A stretch of 56,367 nt of DNA from Streptomyces bungoensis (GTDB lineage Bacteria; Actinomycetota; Actinomycetes; Streptomycetales; Streptomycetaceae), in the NCBI RefSeq assembly GCF_001514215.1, contig NZ_KQ948882.1, forward strand, positions 1 through 56,367, written 5' to 3'. Positions within the stretch are counted from its first letter, which is position 1; each line of letters starts with the position of its first letter. Positions 27,338 through 34,935 of the stretch are shown here, piece after piece. The notes below the pieces were generated by a model. That model saw only the letters and a program-made list of their open reading frames with translations, did no database searches and was not told where the DNA came from. The translations under genes and the position numbers were made by a program.

Positions 27338-28870
27338 ATGGCATCTCGGCGGGACCAACTCAACGCCTACACCTTCGCGAAGCGCCGCATGCTCGCGTCC
27401 TTCGTCCAGTCGTCACCGGATGCCTCCGACGAGGGGGCGCCCCGGCCGCTGCGCGCCGTCCTGCCCGGCGCGATCGTCGGCGTGGTCGTCCTCGCGGCCT
27501 TCGGGGCCTGGGGCATGTTCAAGCCGACGGCCCCGCAGGGCTGGGACGCCCCCGGCCAGAAGGTGATCATCGCCAGCAAGTCGACCACCCGGTACGTGGT
27601 GCTGAAGACCAACGGCAAGGCCCAGCTCCACCCGGTGCTCAACATGGCCTCCGCCAAACTCGTCCTCGACGGCCAGAGCGACGTCGACGTCGTCACCGTC
27701 GACGAGTCGATCCTCGACAACGGCAAGATCCCGCACGGCGTCACCATCGGCATCCCCTACGCCCCCGACCGGCTGCCCTCCGGCAAGGAGGCCGGCGAGG
27801 CCAAGCAGTGGGCCGTCTGCGAACGCCCCAGCGGCAGCGGCAGCTCCATCCAGAAGGCCGCGTTCGTCCTGGCGAAGCGCGACCGGGACAAGCTCAAGGG
27901 CTCCGACCGGACACTGCGCGGCGGCCAGCTCCTCCACGTGGCCACGCCGGACGGGAAGCAGTACGTCGTCGACGCGTACGGCCGCGCCTACCCGGTGGAC
28001 GCCACCGACAGCCTGCTGCTGCAGACCCTCGTGGGCACCGACCCCAAGCCGCAGCAGGTCACCCAGGAGTGGATCGACACCCTGCACCAGGGCGACCCGA
28101 TCCGCTTCCCGTCGGTCACCGGCGTCCCGGGCGCCCCGGCGCACGCCGGCGGCCAGCTGGACGACCGGGCCGACCGCGTCGGCATGGTCCTGAGGGCGCC
28201 CGTCGGCAACAAGGAGAAGTCCTACGTCGTCCTGCCCGGCCGGGTCGCCCCGATCTCCGACTTCGTGGCCCAGCTGCTCCTCGCCAGCAAGGACCTGGTG
28301 AAGCTCGGCCAGGCCGGGCACCCCCAGGAGGTCAGCGCGGGCGCCCTCGACGCCGGCGAGCCGTTCGCCGCCCAGTACCGGTGGCCCACCCGGAAGCCCA
28401 GCGCGGTCAACCAGGCCTCCACCGCCGCCGGCAGCCGCAACACCGTCTGCAACTTCCTGCTCCACGTCGACTCCGGCAACGGCGGCACGACCCTGAGCAC
28501 CTGGGCGGGCACCGCGTTCCCCGAGGTCCTGCCCACCGGCTCCTCCAGCGCGTACGTCACCGCCGGCTCCGGCCAGCTCTACCGCCAGTTCCAGGGCAGG
28601 GAGACCCAGGCCGGCCCGGTCTTCCTGGTCACCGACACCGGCCTGCGCTACGCCCTGCAGTCCAACGACGACAGCGCCACCGAGGACGACAAGGGCGTCG
28701 GCATCACACCGAAGCAGCGGCAGCAGCTGCAGCAGGAGGCCAAGCTGGCGCAGACCCGCCTCGGCTACGCCGACGTGGCCCCCGCGCCCATTCCCCTCGC
28801 CTGGTCGAAGTTCCTGCCGACGGGCCCCCGCCTGTCGACCTCGGCGGCACGCCAGCCGCAGGGCTCGTGA
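27338..28870 (+). CDS. eccB: Type VII secretion protein EccB
   Basis: The 510-aa protein opens with the typical EccB block MASRRDQLNAYTFAKRRMLASFVQ, followed by one membrane segment (about 41-62, AVLPGAIVGVVVLAAFGAWGMF) and a large extracytoplasmic domain. Later family landmarks include VCERPSGSGSSIQKAAFVL, TDTGLRYALQSNDDSA and the end VAPAPIPLAWSKFLPTGPRLS. EccB forms the outer, cell-wall-facing part of the ESX complex. ATG at 27338 is chosen for the canonical N-terminus, though a GTG at 27311 is in frame. The mycosin gene begins 11 bp downstream, so they form a unit. Confidence 0.93.
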   Translation: MASRRDQLNAYTFAKRRMLASFVQSSPDASDEGAPRPLRAVLPGAIVGVVVLAAFGAWGMFKPTAPQGWDAPGQKVIIASKSTTRYVVLKTNGKAQLHPVLNMASAKLVLDGQSDVDVVTVDESILDNGKIPHGVTIGIPYAPDRLPSGKEAGEAKQWAVCERPSGSGSSIQKAAFVLAKRDRDKLKGSDRTLRGGQLLHVATPDGKQYVVDAYGRAYPVDATDSLLLQTLVGTDPKPQQVTQEWIDTLHQGDPIRFPSVTGVPGAPAHAGGQLDDRADRVGMVLRAPVGNKEKSYVVLPGRVAPISDFVAQLLLASKDLVKLGQAGHPQEVSAGALDAGEPFAAQYRWPTRKPSAVNQASTAAGSRNTVCNFLLHVDSGNGGTTLSTWAGTAFPEVLPTGSSSAYVTAGSGQLYRQFQGRETQAGPVFLVTDTGLRYALQSNDDSATEDDKGVGITPKQRQQLQQEAKLAQTRLGYADVAPAPIPLAWSKFLPTGPRLSTSAARQPQGS

Positions 28871-28881
28871 GAGGGGTGCCG

Positions 28882-30138
28882 ATGCCGCAGCGGCCCCGCC
28901 CCCGCACGACACTCGCCCGCACGACCCTGGCGACGGTGCTGGCCACGACGGCCACCCTGCTCGCGGCCCCCGCGGCCGCGGCCGACTCCGGCTCCGACCA
29001 GTGCACGTTCTCGCGGACCAACCACAAATACACCGGCACCCCCTGGGCCCTGCAGCGCGTCAACCTGGACGAGCTGTGGAGCCAGTCGAAGGGCGAGAAG
29101 GTCCGGGTGGCCGTCATCGACACCGGCGTCGACACCGCCAACCCGCAGCTGACGCAGGCCGTGGACGCCTCCTCGGGCACCAACCTCCTGCCCAAGAAGG
29201 ACGGCAAGGGCCAGCCCCTCGAGCGCGGAAAGGCCAACGGCACGACGGACACGGTCGGCCACGGCACCCGGGTGGCCGGCATCATCGCCGCCCGCCCGGA
29301 GAAGGGCACCGGCTTCGTCGGCCTGGCCCCCGAGGCCACCATCATCCCGATCAAGCAGAACGACGCGGAGGGCCACGGCACGGCCGCCACCCTAGCCGAG
29401 GCGATCCGGTACGCCGTCAAGGCCAAGGCCCAGGTCATCAACATCTCCCAGGACACCGCCAACGCCGTTGCACCGGCGGAGTACCTGCACCGGGCGGTCG
29501 ACGAGGCCCTGGCGGCCGGCGTCGTGGTCGTCGCCTCGGCGGGCAACGGCGGCATGGGTGGCAACGTCAAGCCCACGTACCCCGCCTCCTACCCCGGCGT
29601 CCTCGCCGTGGCCGCCTCCGACCGCAACAACGAGCGCGCGGCCTTCTCCCAGTCCGGCGACTTCGTCGGCGTAGCCGCCCCCGGCGTCGACATGGTCTCC
29701 ACCGTCCCCAAGGGCGGCCACTGCTCCGACAACGGCACGAGCTTCTCGGCCCCGTACGTGGCCGCGGTGGCCGCACTCGTCAAGGCCAAGCACCCCCGGT
29801 GGACGCCCCGCGAGGTCGTCGCCCAGATCGAGCAGACGGCGGAGCGCTCCATCACCGGCCACGACCCCCGGGTCGGCTGGGGCGTGGTGGACCCGGTCCG
29901 CGCCCTCACGGAGGACGATCACCCGATCGAGTCCCCCCACCCCGACGAGGGCCTCACCCACGCGGAGCCCCCCACCCCCGCCAAGCTGACCCTCGGCGAA
30001 ACCCCCGCCGAACACAACGCCCGCCTGGCCACCTACGTCGCCATCGGCGTGACCGCCCTGGTGGCGACCCTGAGCGGCGGAGCGGTGGCCCTCCGGGACG
30101 CGCGGCGGAGGCGGCGGGTTGTGGGGGGTGGGGTGTGA
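28882..30138 (+). CDS. mycP: Type VII secretion mycosin (subtilisin-like protease) 1
   Basis: The 418-aa secreted, membrane-anchored subtilase has a signal peptide ending near AAPAAAA (about 34), then a catalytic triad: Asp80 in VAVIDTGVD, His127 in GHGTRVAG and Ser287 in NGTSFSAPYVAAV, with oxyanion Asn222 in ASAGNGG. One membrane anchor lies at about 388-408, followed by a basic Arg tail. Mycosins MycP are needed for ESX complex stability and process some substrates. ATG at 28882 has GAGAGGGG about 6 bp before it. It is paired with eccB. Confidence 0.95.
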   Translation: MPQRPRPRTTLARTTLATVLATTATLLAAPAAAADSGSDQCTFSRTNHKYTGTPWALQRVNLDELWSQSKGEKVRVAVIDTGVDTANPQLTQAVDASSGTNLLPKKDGKGQPLERGKANGTTDTVGHGTRVAGIIAARPEKGTGFVGLAPEATIIPIKQNDAEGHGTAATLAEAIRYAVKAKAQVINISQDTANAVAPAEYLHRAVDEALAAGVVVVASAGNGGMGGNVKPTYPASYPGVLAVAASDRNNERAAFSQSGDFVGVAAPGVDMVSTVPKGGHCSDNGTSFSAPYVAAVAALVKAKHPRWTPREVVAQIEQTAERSITGHDPRVGWGVVDPVRALTEDDHPIESPHPDEGLTHAEPPTPAKLTLGETPAEHNARLATYVAIGVTALVATLSGGAVALRDARRRRRVVGGGV

Positions 30139-30153
30139 CGCCGGCTTCGCCTC

Positions 30154-30571
30154 CTAGCAGGGGTGCTGCTTCCTGAGTGCCGCCGTGTAACCGGAGATCA
30201 GTCTGTGCATGGCGGACTCGTCTTCACGTCCTGACTTCACCGTGATGACGTACGTACTGACGGCTTCGTCGCGGTCACCCTTTCGGGCACAGGGAACGAC
30301 GGAAACCGCTGCCCGATCCGCGTAGGCGACGGCGTCGCGGTCTCCGGTCTTCACGTGACCGATGCCGTGGTCGTACGACGCGATGTTCCAGGCGGAGCGC
30401 CCGGTGCTGACGCGTTCCCTTTCGACGGAGAGCACCACCTCGCACGTCGTGCATGGCCACGTCCCGGACAGAGGCATCGGCCTCACGCTTCTCCACAGTG
30501 AGTCCGACCACGACCATGAAATGTCGCCCTACGGCGGGGGTACCGACGCGCATCCGGGTGCTTCCTCGCCT
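30154..30571 (-). pseudogene. Remnant C-terminal half of a membrane-protein gene
   Basis: In this stretch one minus-strand frame has clear Streptomyces codon bias down to a stop at 30154, reading VVLSVERERVSTGRSAWNIASYDHGIGH, then YADRAAVSVVPC, and ending LRKQHPC. Continued upstream, the frame meets a TAG near 30529 and then runs into the sequence just past the stop of the preceding gene. This looks like the second half of that gene's product, cut off by one frameshift near 30573 and one stop. It could instead be a small separate gene of about 110 codons starting at 30486. Confidence 0.5.
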
Positions 30572-31201
30572 TCAGCCGATAAGGGGTCGGCCGTTCGGCA
30601 GGTCGTTCGCGCCGTCGCAAGCCCACAGTTTCCGGGCCTCGAGCCGGAGCGTGTCCGCTGCGAGCGAGGCCATCTTCCGGATTACCGCCTGATCGGTCGT
30701 CTTCCGGTAGGTGACATCGACTTCGACCAGCGTCTTACCGTCCGACTGTTCGGAAGGACATGCGGCAAAAAGGGAGGTGGTATCTCCGTTATGGAACCCT
30801 TTGGCCTCACCGAGAGTGATCTCGGTGGCGCCGGAAGCATGTGCGTCTCGAGCTACGTCCTGCATGGTGTAACCCGCCCCCGAGTAAAGGCCGTGCTTGA
30901 TCGTCACCGACTGGCCGCCGCCGTACACCTTGCACGTGCCGGGCACCTTTTTGACGTACGGCTCATCCGGGTTGAAGACGCCGGTGTGCCATTCCGAGAA
31001 CGGCTTCCCCCTGGCCGGAAGGAGTGCTTTGACATCCGATCTTGGAAGGGCGTTGTCGCACACACGCGCCGGTACCGCGACATCGGACTCCCCGGCCGGC
31101 CAGAATCGCCAGGCCACCAATCCGGCCACAGCGAGGACCCCGACGATGGCCACCGCGATCCACATCGTGAATCGCCGACGTGCTTTCTCAGTCATGTTCA
31201 C
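30572..31201 (-). CDS. Membrane-anchored extracytoplasmic protein, probably truncated
   Basis: The 209-aa product begins with a short basic cytoplasmic stretch, one membrane segment (about 12-32, FTMWIAVAIVGVLAVAGLVAWRF), and an outside domain with several Cys residues (VCDNALP, GTCKVYGGG, FAACPSEQ, LWACDGAND). It stops after GANDLPNGRPLIG, at the point where homologues I recall in actinobacteria seem to continue into a second similar domain; the next 400 bp hold such a continuation in another frame. The start GTG at 31201 overlaps the stop of the large LXG-like gene (GTGA, 31198-31201), so they are coupled. The function is unknown. Confidence 0.72.
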   Translation of the reverse strand: MNMTEKARRRFTMWIAVAIVGVLAVAGLVAWRFWPAGESDVAVPARVCDNALPRSDVKALLPARGKPFSEWHTGVFNPDEPYVKKVPGTCKVYGGGQSVTIKHGLYSGAGYTMQDVARDAHASGATEITLGEAKGFHNGDTTSLFAACPSEQSDGKTLVEVDVTYRKTTDQAVIRKMASLAADTLRLEARKLWACDGANDLPNGRPLIG

Positions 31202-33468
31202 GAGTGGCTACTTCCTGCTCTCTGGCGCCCCAAGCCGTAGGAGTCCTCGATCTCCCGTTTGGCTGCTGTGGCCTGACTCTGTGCGTTCACGTCGTCGTAG
31301 CCGGCTTCCTTGGCCGCCGTGTACGTGGCATCGTAGATGGCCTGCGCCGAACTGGCCTGTTGCTGCTCCAGGAAGGCATCCCGGTCCTTGAGAGCCTCGG
31401 GGGTGGAATCCCTGGTGAAGTTCTCCACGACCGACTCCTGGATGTCCTCCACCACCCAACCCGCCACCTCGCCACCCACCGGAATCTTTCCGATCCCCAT
31501 GCCGATGATGCGCCCGGCCCACTTGTCGGCCGTGGCGACCCCTTCGTTGAATTCGGCGTCCGAAGCGATTTTCTCGTCGACGACGGCTTGTGTGCGGGAT
31601 TCGGCCATGATGCCGGCGATCTCACCGCCTGCGTTGACCCGGTTGGCGATCTCCGGAGCCAACTCCTTGTACCGGTCGGCATGGTGGAACGCGTCGTTGA
31701 CGAGATCCGTGGTCACCGACTCCTGGGAGGTGATGATGGCCCCGTAGGCGTCAGGGTCCTTGCCGACCGCGCCCAGGAAGTTCTTGAGTACACCGGGTGA
31801 GAGCCCTTCGGGATTGCTCCCGGCATCGAAATTGCCAAGGTGCGCGCTGGCCCCGTGGGTCCCCGCCACGTTCCCGCCGTCTCCCATGAAAGCCCCCTGC
31901 ACATCCCGCATGTAGTCGGCGGTGATGTTTCCAAGGCTGTCGCGCATGGGGGAGTCGTCCAGGTCCTCGGGGCTGGCCCCATACCGCTCGACGAGCTTGT
32001 GGTAGATGTCGGCCGCCTCCTTGGAGTGGGGCGGCGACACGGCATCGCTTCCGTAGGGGAGTCCGGTGGTCGCCGCCTCCAGGGCATGGCCGAGAGCATC
32101 AGGGCCGTAGCCCATGATTGTCTTGGCCCTGTCCTCGTCGGCAAGGATGTTCGCGCTGTTGGTATCAGCCGTCCACTCGAATTTCTTGTCCGTCAACAGG
32201 TCGAGATACGAGTCGAAGCCCAGCTTGCCGTCCTTCTTGACCGTGCCGTCCTCGTTGTACGCGGTCGGTGGCTGGGTGAAGAACTTCTCCGAGGCCTCCG
32301 GGCTGTGCCCCAGCGCCTCCAGCACGCTGTTCAGAGGATCGTTCCCGGAGCCGAGCTTGCCGGAGGGGTTGAACCCGTAGATGTCCGGGCTGCCGTCAGG
32401 CTTGTTCGACAGGAAGAAGTACGGGTCCTTCTTGTGGAGCTGGGTGATGTGCTCCGCGATGGGATTGATGAAGCGTGGATCGTAGTTGCCGTACCGCAGC
32501 AGCCCACCGAGCACCTGGTAGCCGTACGGCTTGTTCCACTGCCCCGGTTCCCACCCGATCTGCTGGGTGCCGAGGCGCCGGAACTCCGCGCCCCAGCTGT
32601 CGGGCAGATGGTGCGTGTGGTCCGGGTCCGTGGCGTTGGCGAGTGTGTACCCCATGACCTTCTGCAGGTCCCGCACCGCGTCGAGCCGGGTCTTCGTCGC
32701 GTCGCCGCCGGTGCCGTCGATCGACATCTCCGCGTAGAACTGCAGCGCCTTCTCGGGCCCGCCGAGTCCCTGGTAGAACTCGGTGGCGAACTCTCCATCC
32801 TTCTCGGCGGAGTTGAAGCGCAGAAGCCGGTTCAGCTCGCGCAGCTCCGCGTCGGACATCTTGTCGCCCTTGTGCGCCAATTCCAGGGCGCGCTCGACCT
32901 CCGCGTCGTTCAGCGACTCGTACTTGCTGTGACCCGCGTTGTAGGGGTCGTTCCCATGGCTCCTGGCCAGTGCGCGGGCGACCGACGCGTCGATCTCGGC
33001 GGCATGGGCGAGGATCCGGTTGATCCGGTCCTCCAAGGCCTGTTTGCCGTCGAGCTGATCCCGGGTGCGCTCGTCGGTGTCCCCGCGCACGTGAGGGAAG
33101 AAGCAGCGGACCTTGCCCTCGCCGATGTCCTGCACCCGGATGCCGAGCTTCGCGGCGTCGTCCTGGACGGCCGTGATCATCTGCTTCTGCAGACTCTGCA
33201 GCTCGGTGTGTCCGTCCTCGAGCACTTGGTAGACGCTGTTGGCCTCGGTGTGGAGATCGGCGATCTCCTTGGCCGTCCTGGCCACGAACTCGCGCGTCAC
33301 CGTGGCGTTCACGCCGGCCCAACGCGCGGAGTCCGACTTGGCCTGCATCCCCGTACGAGCGCTCTCCGCCGACTTCTTCAGGCCGTCGACGGCCTTCTTC
33401 CAGTCCGACACGGCGGTCGCGAGCTTGCCGAGGTCGACCTCGACGAGGTCCGTGAATGTGAGAGCCAC
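31198..33468 (-). CDS. LXG-like (DUF6571-type) large protein, candidate ESX substrate
   Basis: The 756-aa protein has no signal peptide. Residues 1-120 form a long helical hairpin (VSDWKKAVDGLKKSAESARTGMQAK, then WAGVNATVTREFVARTAKEIADLHTEANSVYQVLEDGHTELQSL), like LXG/WXG heads of type VII substrates. The rest is a large mixed domain resembling the DUF6571 proteins common in Streptomyces (ESLNDAEVERALELAHKGDKMSDAELRELNRLLR, then FATEFYQGLGGPEKALQFYAEMS). The C-terminus shows no toxin motif I can name. Its 5' neighbour, 11 bp upstream, is a 155-aa helical protein; the downstream gene overlaps it. This trio fits a substrate, its small partner and a membrane protein (inference). Confidence 0.8.
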   Translation of the reverse strand: MALTFTDLVEVDLGKLATAVSDWKKAVDGLKKSAESARTGMQAKSDSARWAGVNATVTREFVARTAKEIADLHTEANSVYQVLEDGHTELQSLQKQMITAVQDDAAKLGIRVQDIGEGKVRCFFPHVRGDTDERTRDQLDGKQALEDRINRILAHAAEIDASVARALARSHGNDPYNAGHSKYESLNDAEVERALELAHKGDKMSDAELRELNRLLRFNSAEKDGEFATEFYQGLGGPEKALQFYAEMSIDGTGGDATKTRLDAVRDLQKVMGYTLANATDPDHTHHLPDSWGAEFRRLGTQQIGWEPGQWNKPYGYQVLGGLLRYGNYDPRFINPIAEHITQLHKKDPYFFLSNKPDGSPDIYGFNPSGKLGSGNDPLNSVLEALGHSPEASEKFFTQPPTAYNEDGTVKKDGKLGFDSYLDLLTDKKFEWTADTNSANILADEDRAKTIMGYGPDALGHALEAATTGLPYGSDAVSPPHSKEAADIYHKLVERYGASPEDLDDSPMRDSLGNITADYMRDVQGAFMGDGGNVAGTHGASAHLGNFDAGSNPEGLSPGVLKNFLGAVGKDPDAYGAIITSQESVTTDLVNDAFHHADRYKELAPEIANRVNAGGEIAGIMAESRTQAVVDEKIASDAEFNEGVATADKWAGRIIGMGIGKIPVGGEVAGWVVEDIQESVVENFTRDSTPEALKDRDAFLEQQQASSAQAIYDATYTAAKEAGYDDVNAQSQATAAKREIEDSYGLGRQRAGSSHS

Positions 33469-33479
33469 CGCAGGTTCCC

Positions 33480-33947
33480 CTATTTGAAGTACTCGTTGAG
33501 CTGCGACACGGACACGGCTGAGCCGTCACGGCCACGGAGCACAGCACCGATCTCGGCGTCGTCCTCCGCATGCCGCTTCTTGGTGTAGTTCAGGTGGTCG
33601 GAGATGTGCGCGCACGCCTGCAACACGGCCTTGACCTGCGAGGTCCACATCTCGACGGTGGTCTCGAGGGCACCGCCCGTCTGGAACCCGTGCGACTTCA
33701 GAGCAGCGGCGGCCTGCATGGTCGAGCCGGTGCCGGACCCGGCCGCGGCGATGTCGGCCTGGCTCTTCACGTCGTCGTAGAGGAGGTTGGCCTCGTGGCC
33801 CACGGCGCCCAGGTCGTCCTGGTACACCACCAGGTCCCCGGACCCCCCGCCTCCGTCATCCGCCGGCACATGATTGAGGCGCATGTGAGGCGACTTCGGT
33901 CCGGCCGCCCGGGCGGCCTTGATCTGCTCCCACTCGTCCCATGCCAT
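33480..33947 (-). CDS. Small helical partner of the LXG-like protein
   Basis: The 155-aa protein begins MAWDEWEQIKAA and has a Gly/Asp-rich spacer, then two long helices (about 44-125: DDLGAVGHEANLLYDDVKSQADIAA; TTVEMWTSQVKAVLQACAHISDHLNYTKKRH). That helical-hairpin size matches WXG100-like proteins or the small Lap-type partners of LXG substrates. No WXG or terminal YxxxD/E motif is present. ATG at 33947 has AAGGGG about 9 bp upstream. It is first in a three-gene minus-strand unit, with the large gene starting 11 bp after it ends. Confidence 0.78.
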   Translation of the reverse strand: MAWDEWEQIKAARAAGPKSPHMRLNHVPADDGGGGSGDLVVYQDDLGAVGHEANLLYDDVKSQADIAAAGSGTGSTMQAAAALKSHGFQTGGALETTVEMWTSQVKAVLQACAHISDHLNYTKKRHAEDDAEIGAVLRGRDGSAVSVSQLNEYFK

Positions 33948-34476
33948 GGAAGGACCCCTTCCCCCGCGCGGATGATCCGGTGTCGGTCAAATTAGCAACC
34001 CCGGCCAACACAAAACTGTGCCATGTCTGCTTTGTGTCGACTGTTGGTTGTGAAGATTCACGGGAGGTGGCGTCGGCGCCGCGGCCCGATCGCTGACGTC
34101 ACTGGAGCGCACCGGCTAGCACTGGTCCCGGGGGCACGGGACGGCGGTCGAACTGTTCGGCAATCAAGGGCTGCTCATCCACCGACCGGTTTTGTGGTTG
34201 CAAAGTCCTGGTCCCGAGGGCGCGGAGTATGCAGCACGCCGGGTGAATGTGAATCTTCTGCATAGATGTCGGGATGCTTCTGTCTTTATCGACCACCTTG
34301 TTGCCACAGACCGCCGCGGAGCCGATCGCATCGGGACACCATTGCAACTGAACTGTCGCAGAGTTCAGTTGGCCGCGATTTGCCCAGTGACTACAGTGGT
34401 CGGCGATGGATCCGGGGGACGGAGCACCGCTCGACCCTCGGCAGCTGTACCAACGGGGAACGGGGAAGGGGTCGCG
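33948..34476. other. Divergent intergenic region, lower GC
   Basis: A 529-bp gene-free stretch separates two divergent units of the ESX cargo segment. It is visibly more A/T-rich than flanking genes (for example near 33990-34060 and 34190-34290). It should hold promoters for both units; one candidate is listed separately. Short ORFs such as one at 34023-34265 have no codon bias or start signal and are not believed. Confidence 0.5.
34369..34397 (+). promoter_or_regulatory. Candidate promoter for the plus-strand cargo unit
   Basis: TTGGCC at 34369-34374 and TACAGT at 34392-34397 are spaced by 17 bp, a plausible vegetative sigma promoter. The predicted start would lie about 75 bp before the GTG of the next gene. 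Confidence 0.4.
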
Positions 34477-34935
34477 GTGAGTGGCGGTGGCGGCTCGGGC
34501 ATGAGGCGCGGCATCGACGCGCTCAAGGACTTCAAAGGCAAACTCGACGCGGTGCTGGCCGACTTCGACGACGGGCACGGTGGCCCGTCCAGGATCGCGC
34601 AGCAGCAGCTCGGCCGCGCCTCGTTCGGTGGCACGAACGCCAAGTTCGATGAGGCGGGTGACCTGCACACCGCGTACGAAACCGTCCACTCCCGCCTCGT
34701 CCACCTCTCGCGGACCCTGGGCCTGCACATCCAGGCCCTGCAGCTCGCATCGCACGCCGCCGACACCACCTACGACATGACCGAGGAAGAGGTCCGGCGC
34801 CGGTTCTACGAGATCAGGGCGAAGCTCGACGCGGAGTACCAGAAGGAAGTGGAGAGGGCCGAAACCGCTGACAAGCCGGCGACTCCCCATCCGGCACGCA
34901 GCAACAACAAGTCGACGGGAGCGGACTTCTCGTGA
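34477..34935 (+). CDS. Small helical ESX-associated protein
   Basis: The 152-aa protein is mostly helical: MRRGIDALKDFKGKLDAVLADFDDG, then TAYETVHSRLVHLSRTLGLHIQALQLASHAADTTYDMTEEEVRRRFYEIRAKLDAEYQKEVERAE. There is a YDMTE (YxxxE) near residue 100, a pattern used as a type VII export signal in WXG-type partners, though here it is not at the very end. GTG at 34477 has GAAGGGG about 8 bp upstream; the frame is open further but that part has poor coding character. The stop overlaps the start of the 600-aa gene by four bases (GTGA), implying coupled translation and a probable complex. Confidence 0.78.
   Translation: MSGGGGSGMRRGIDALKDFKGKLDAVLADFDDGHGGPSRIAQQQLGRASFGGTNAKFDEAGDLHTAYETVHSRLVHLSRTLGLHIQALQLASHAADTTYDMTEEEVRRRFYEIRAKLDAEYQKEVERAETADKPATPHPARSNNKSTGADFS

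Noticed and set aside
34023..34265. A small plus-strand gene in the divergent ESX gap
   Set aside because: No ribosome site, no codon bias, Arg-rich random-looking product.
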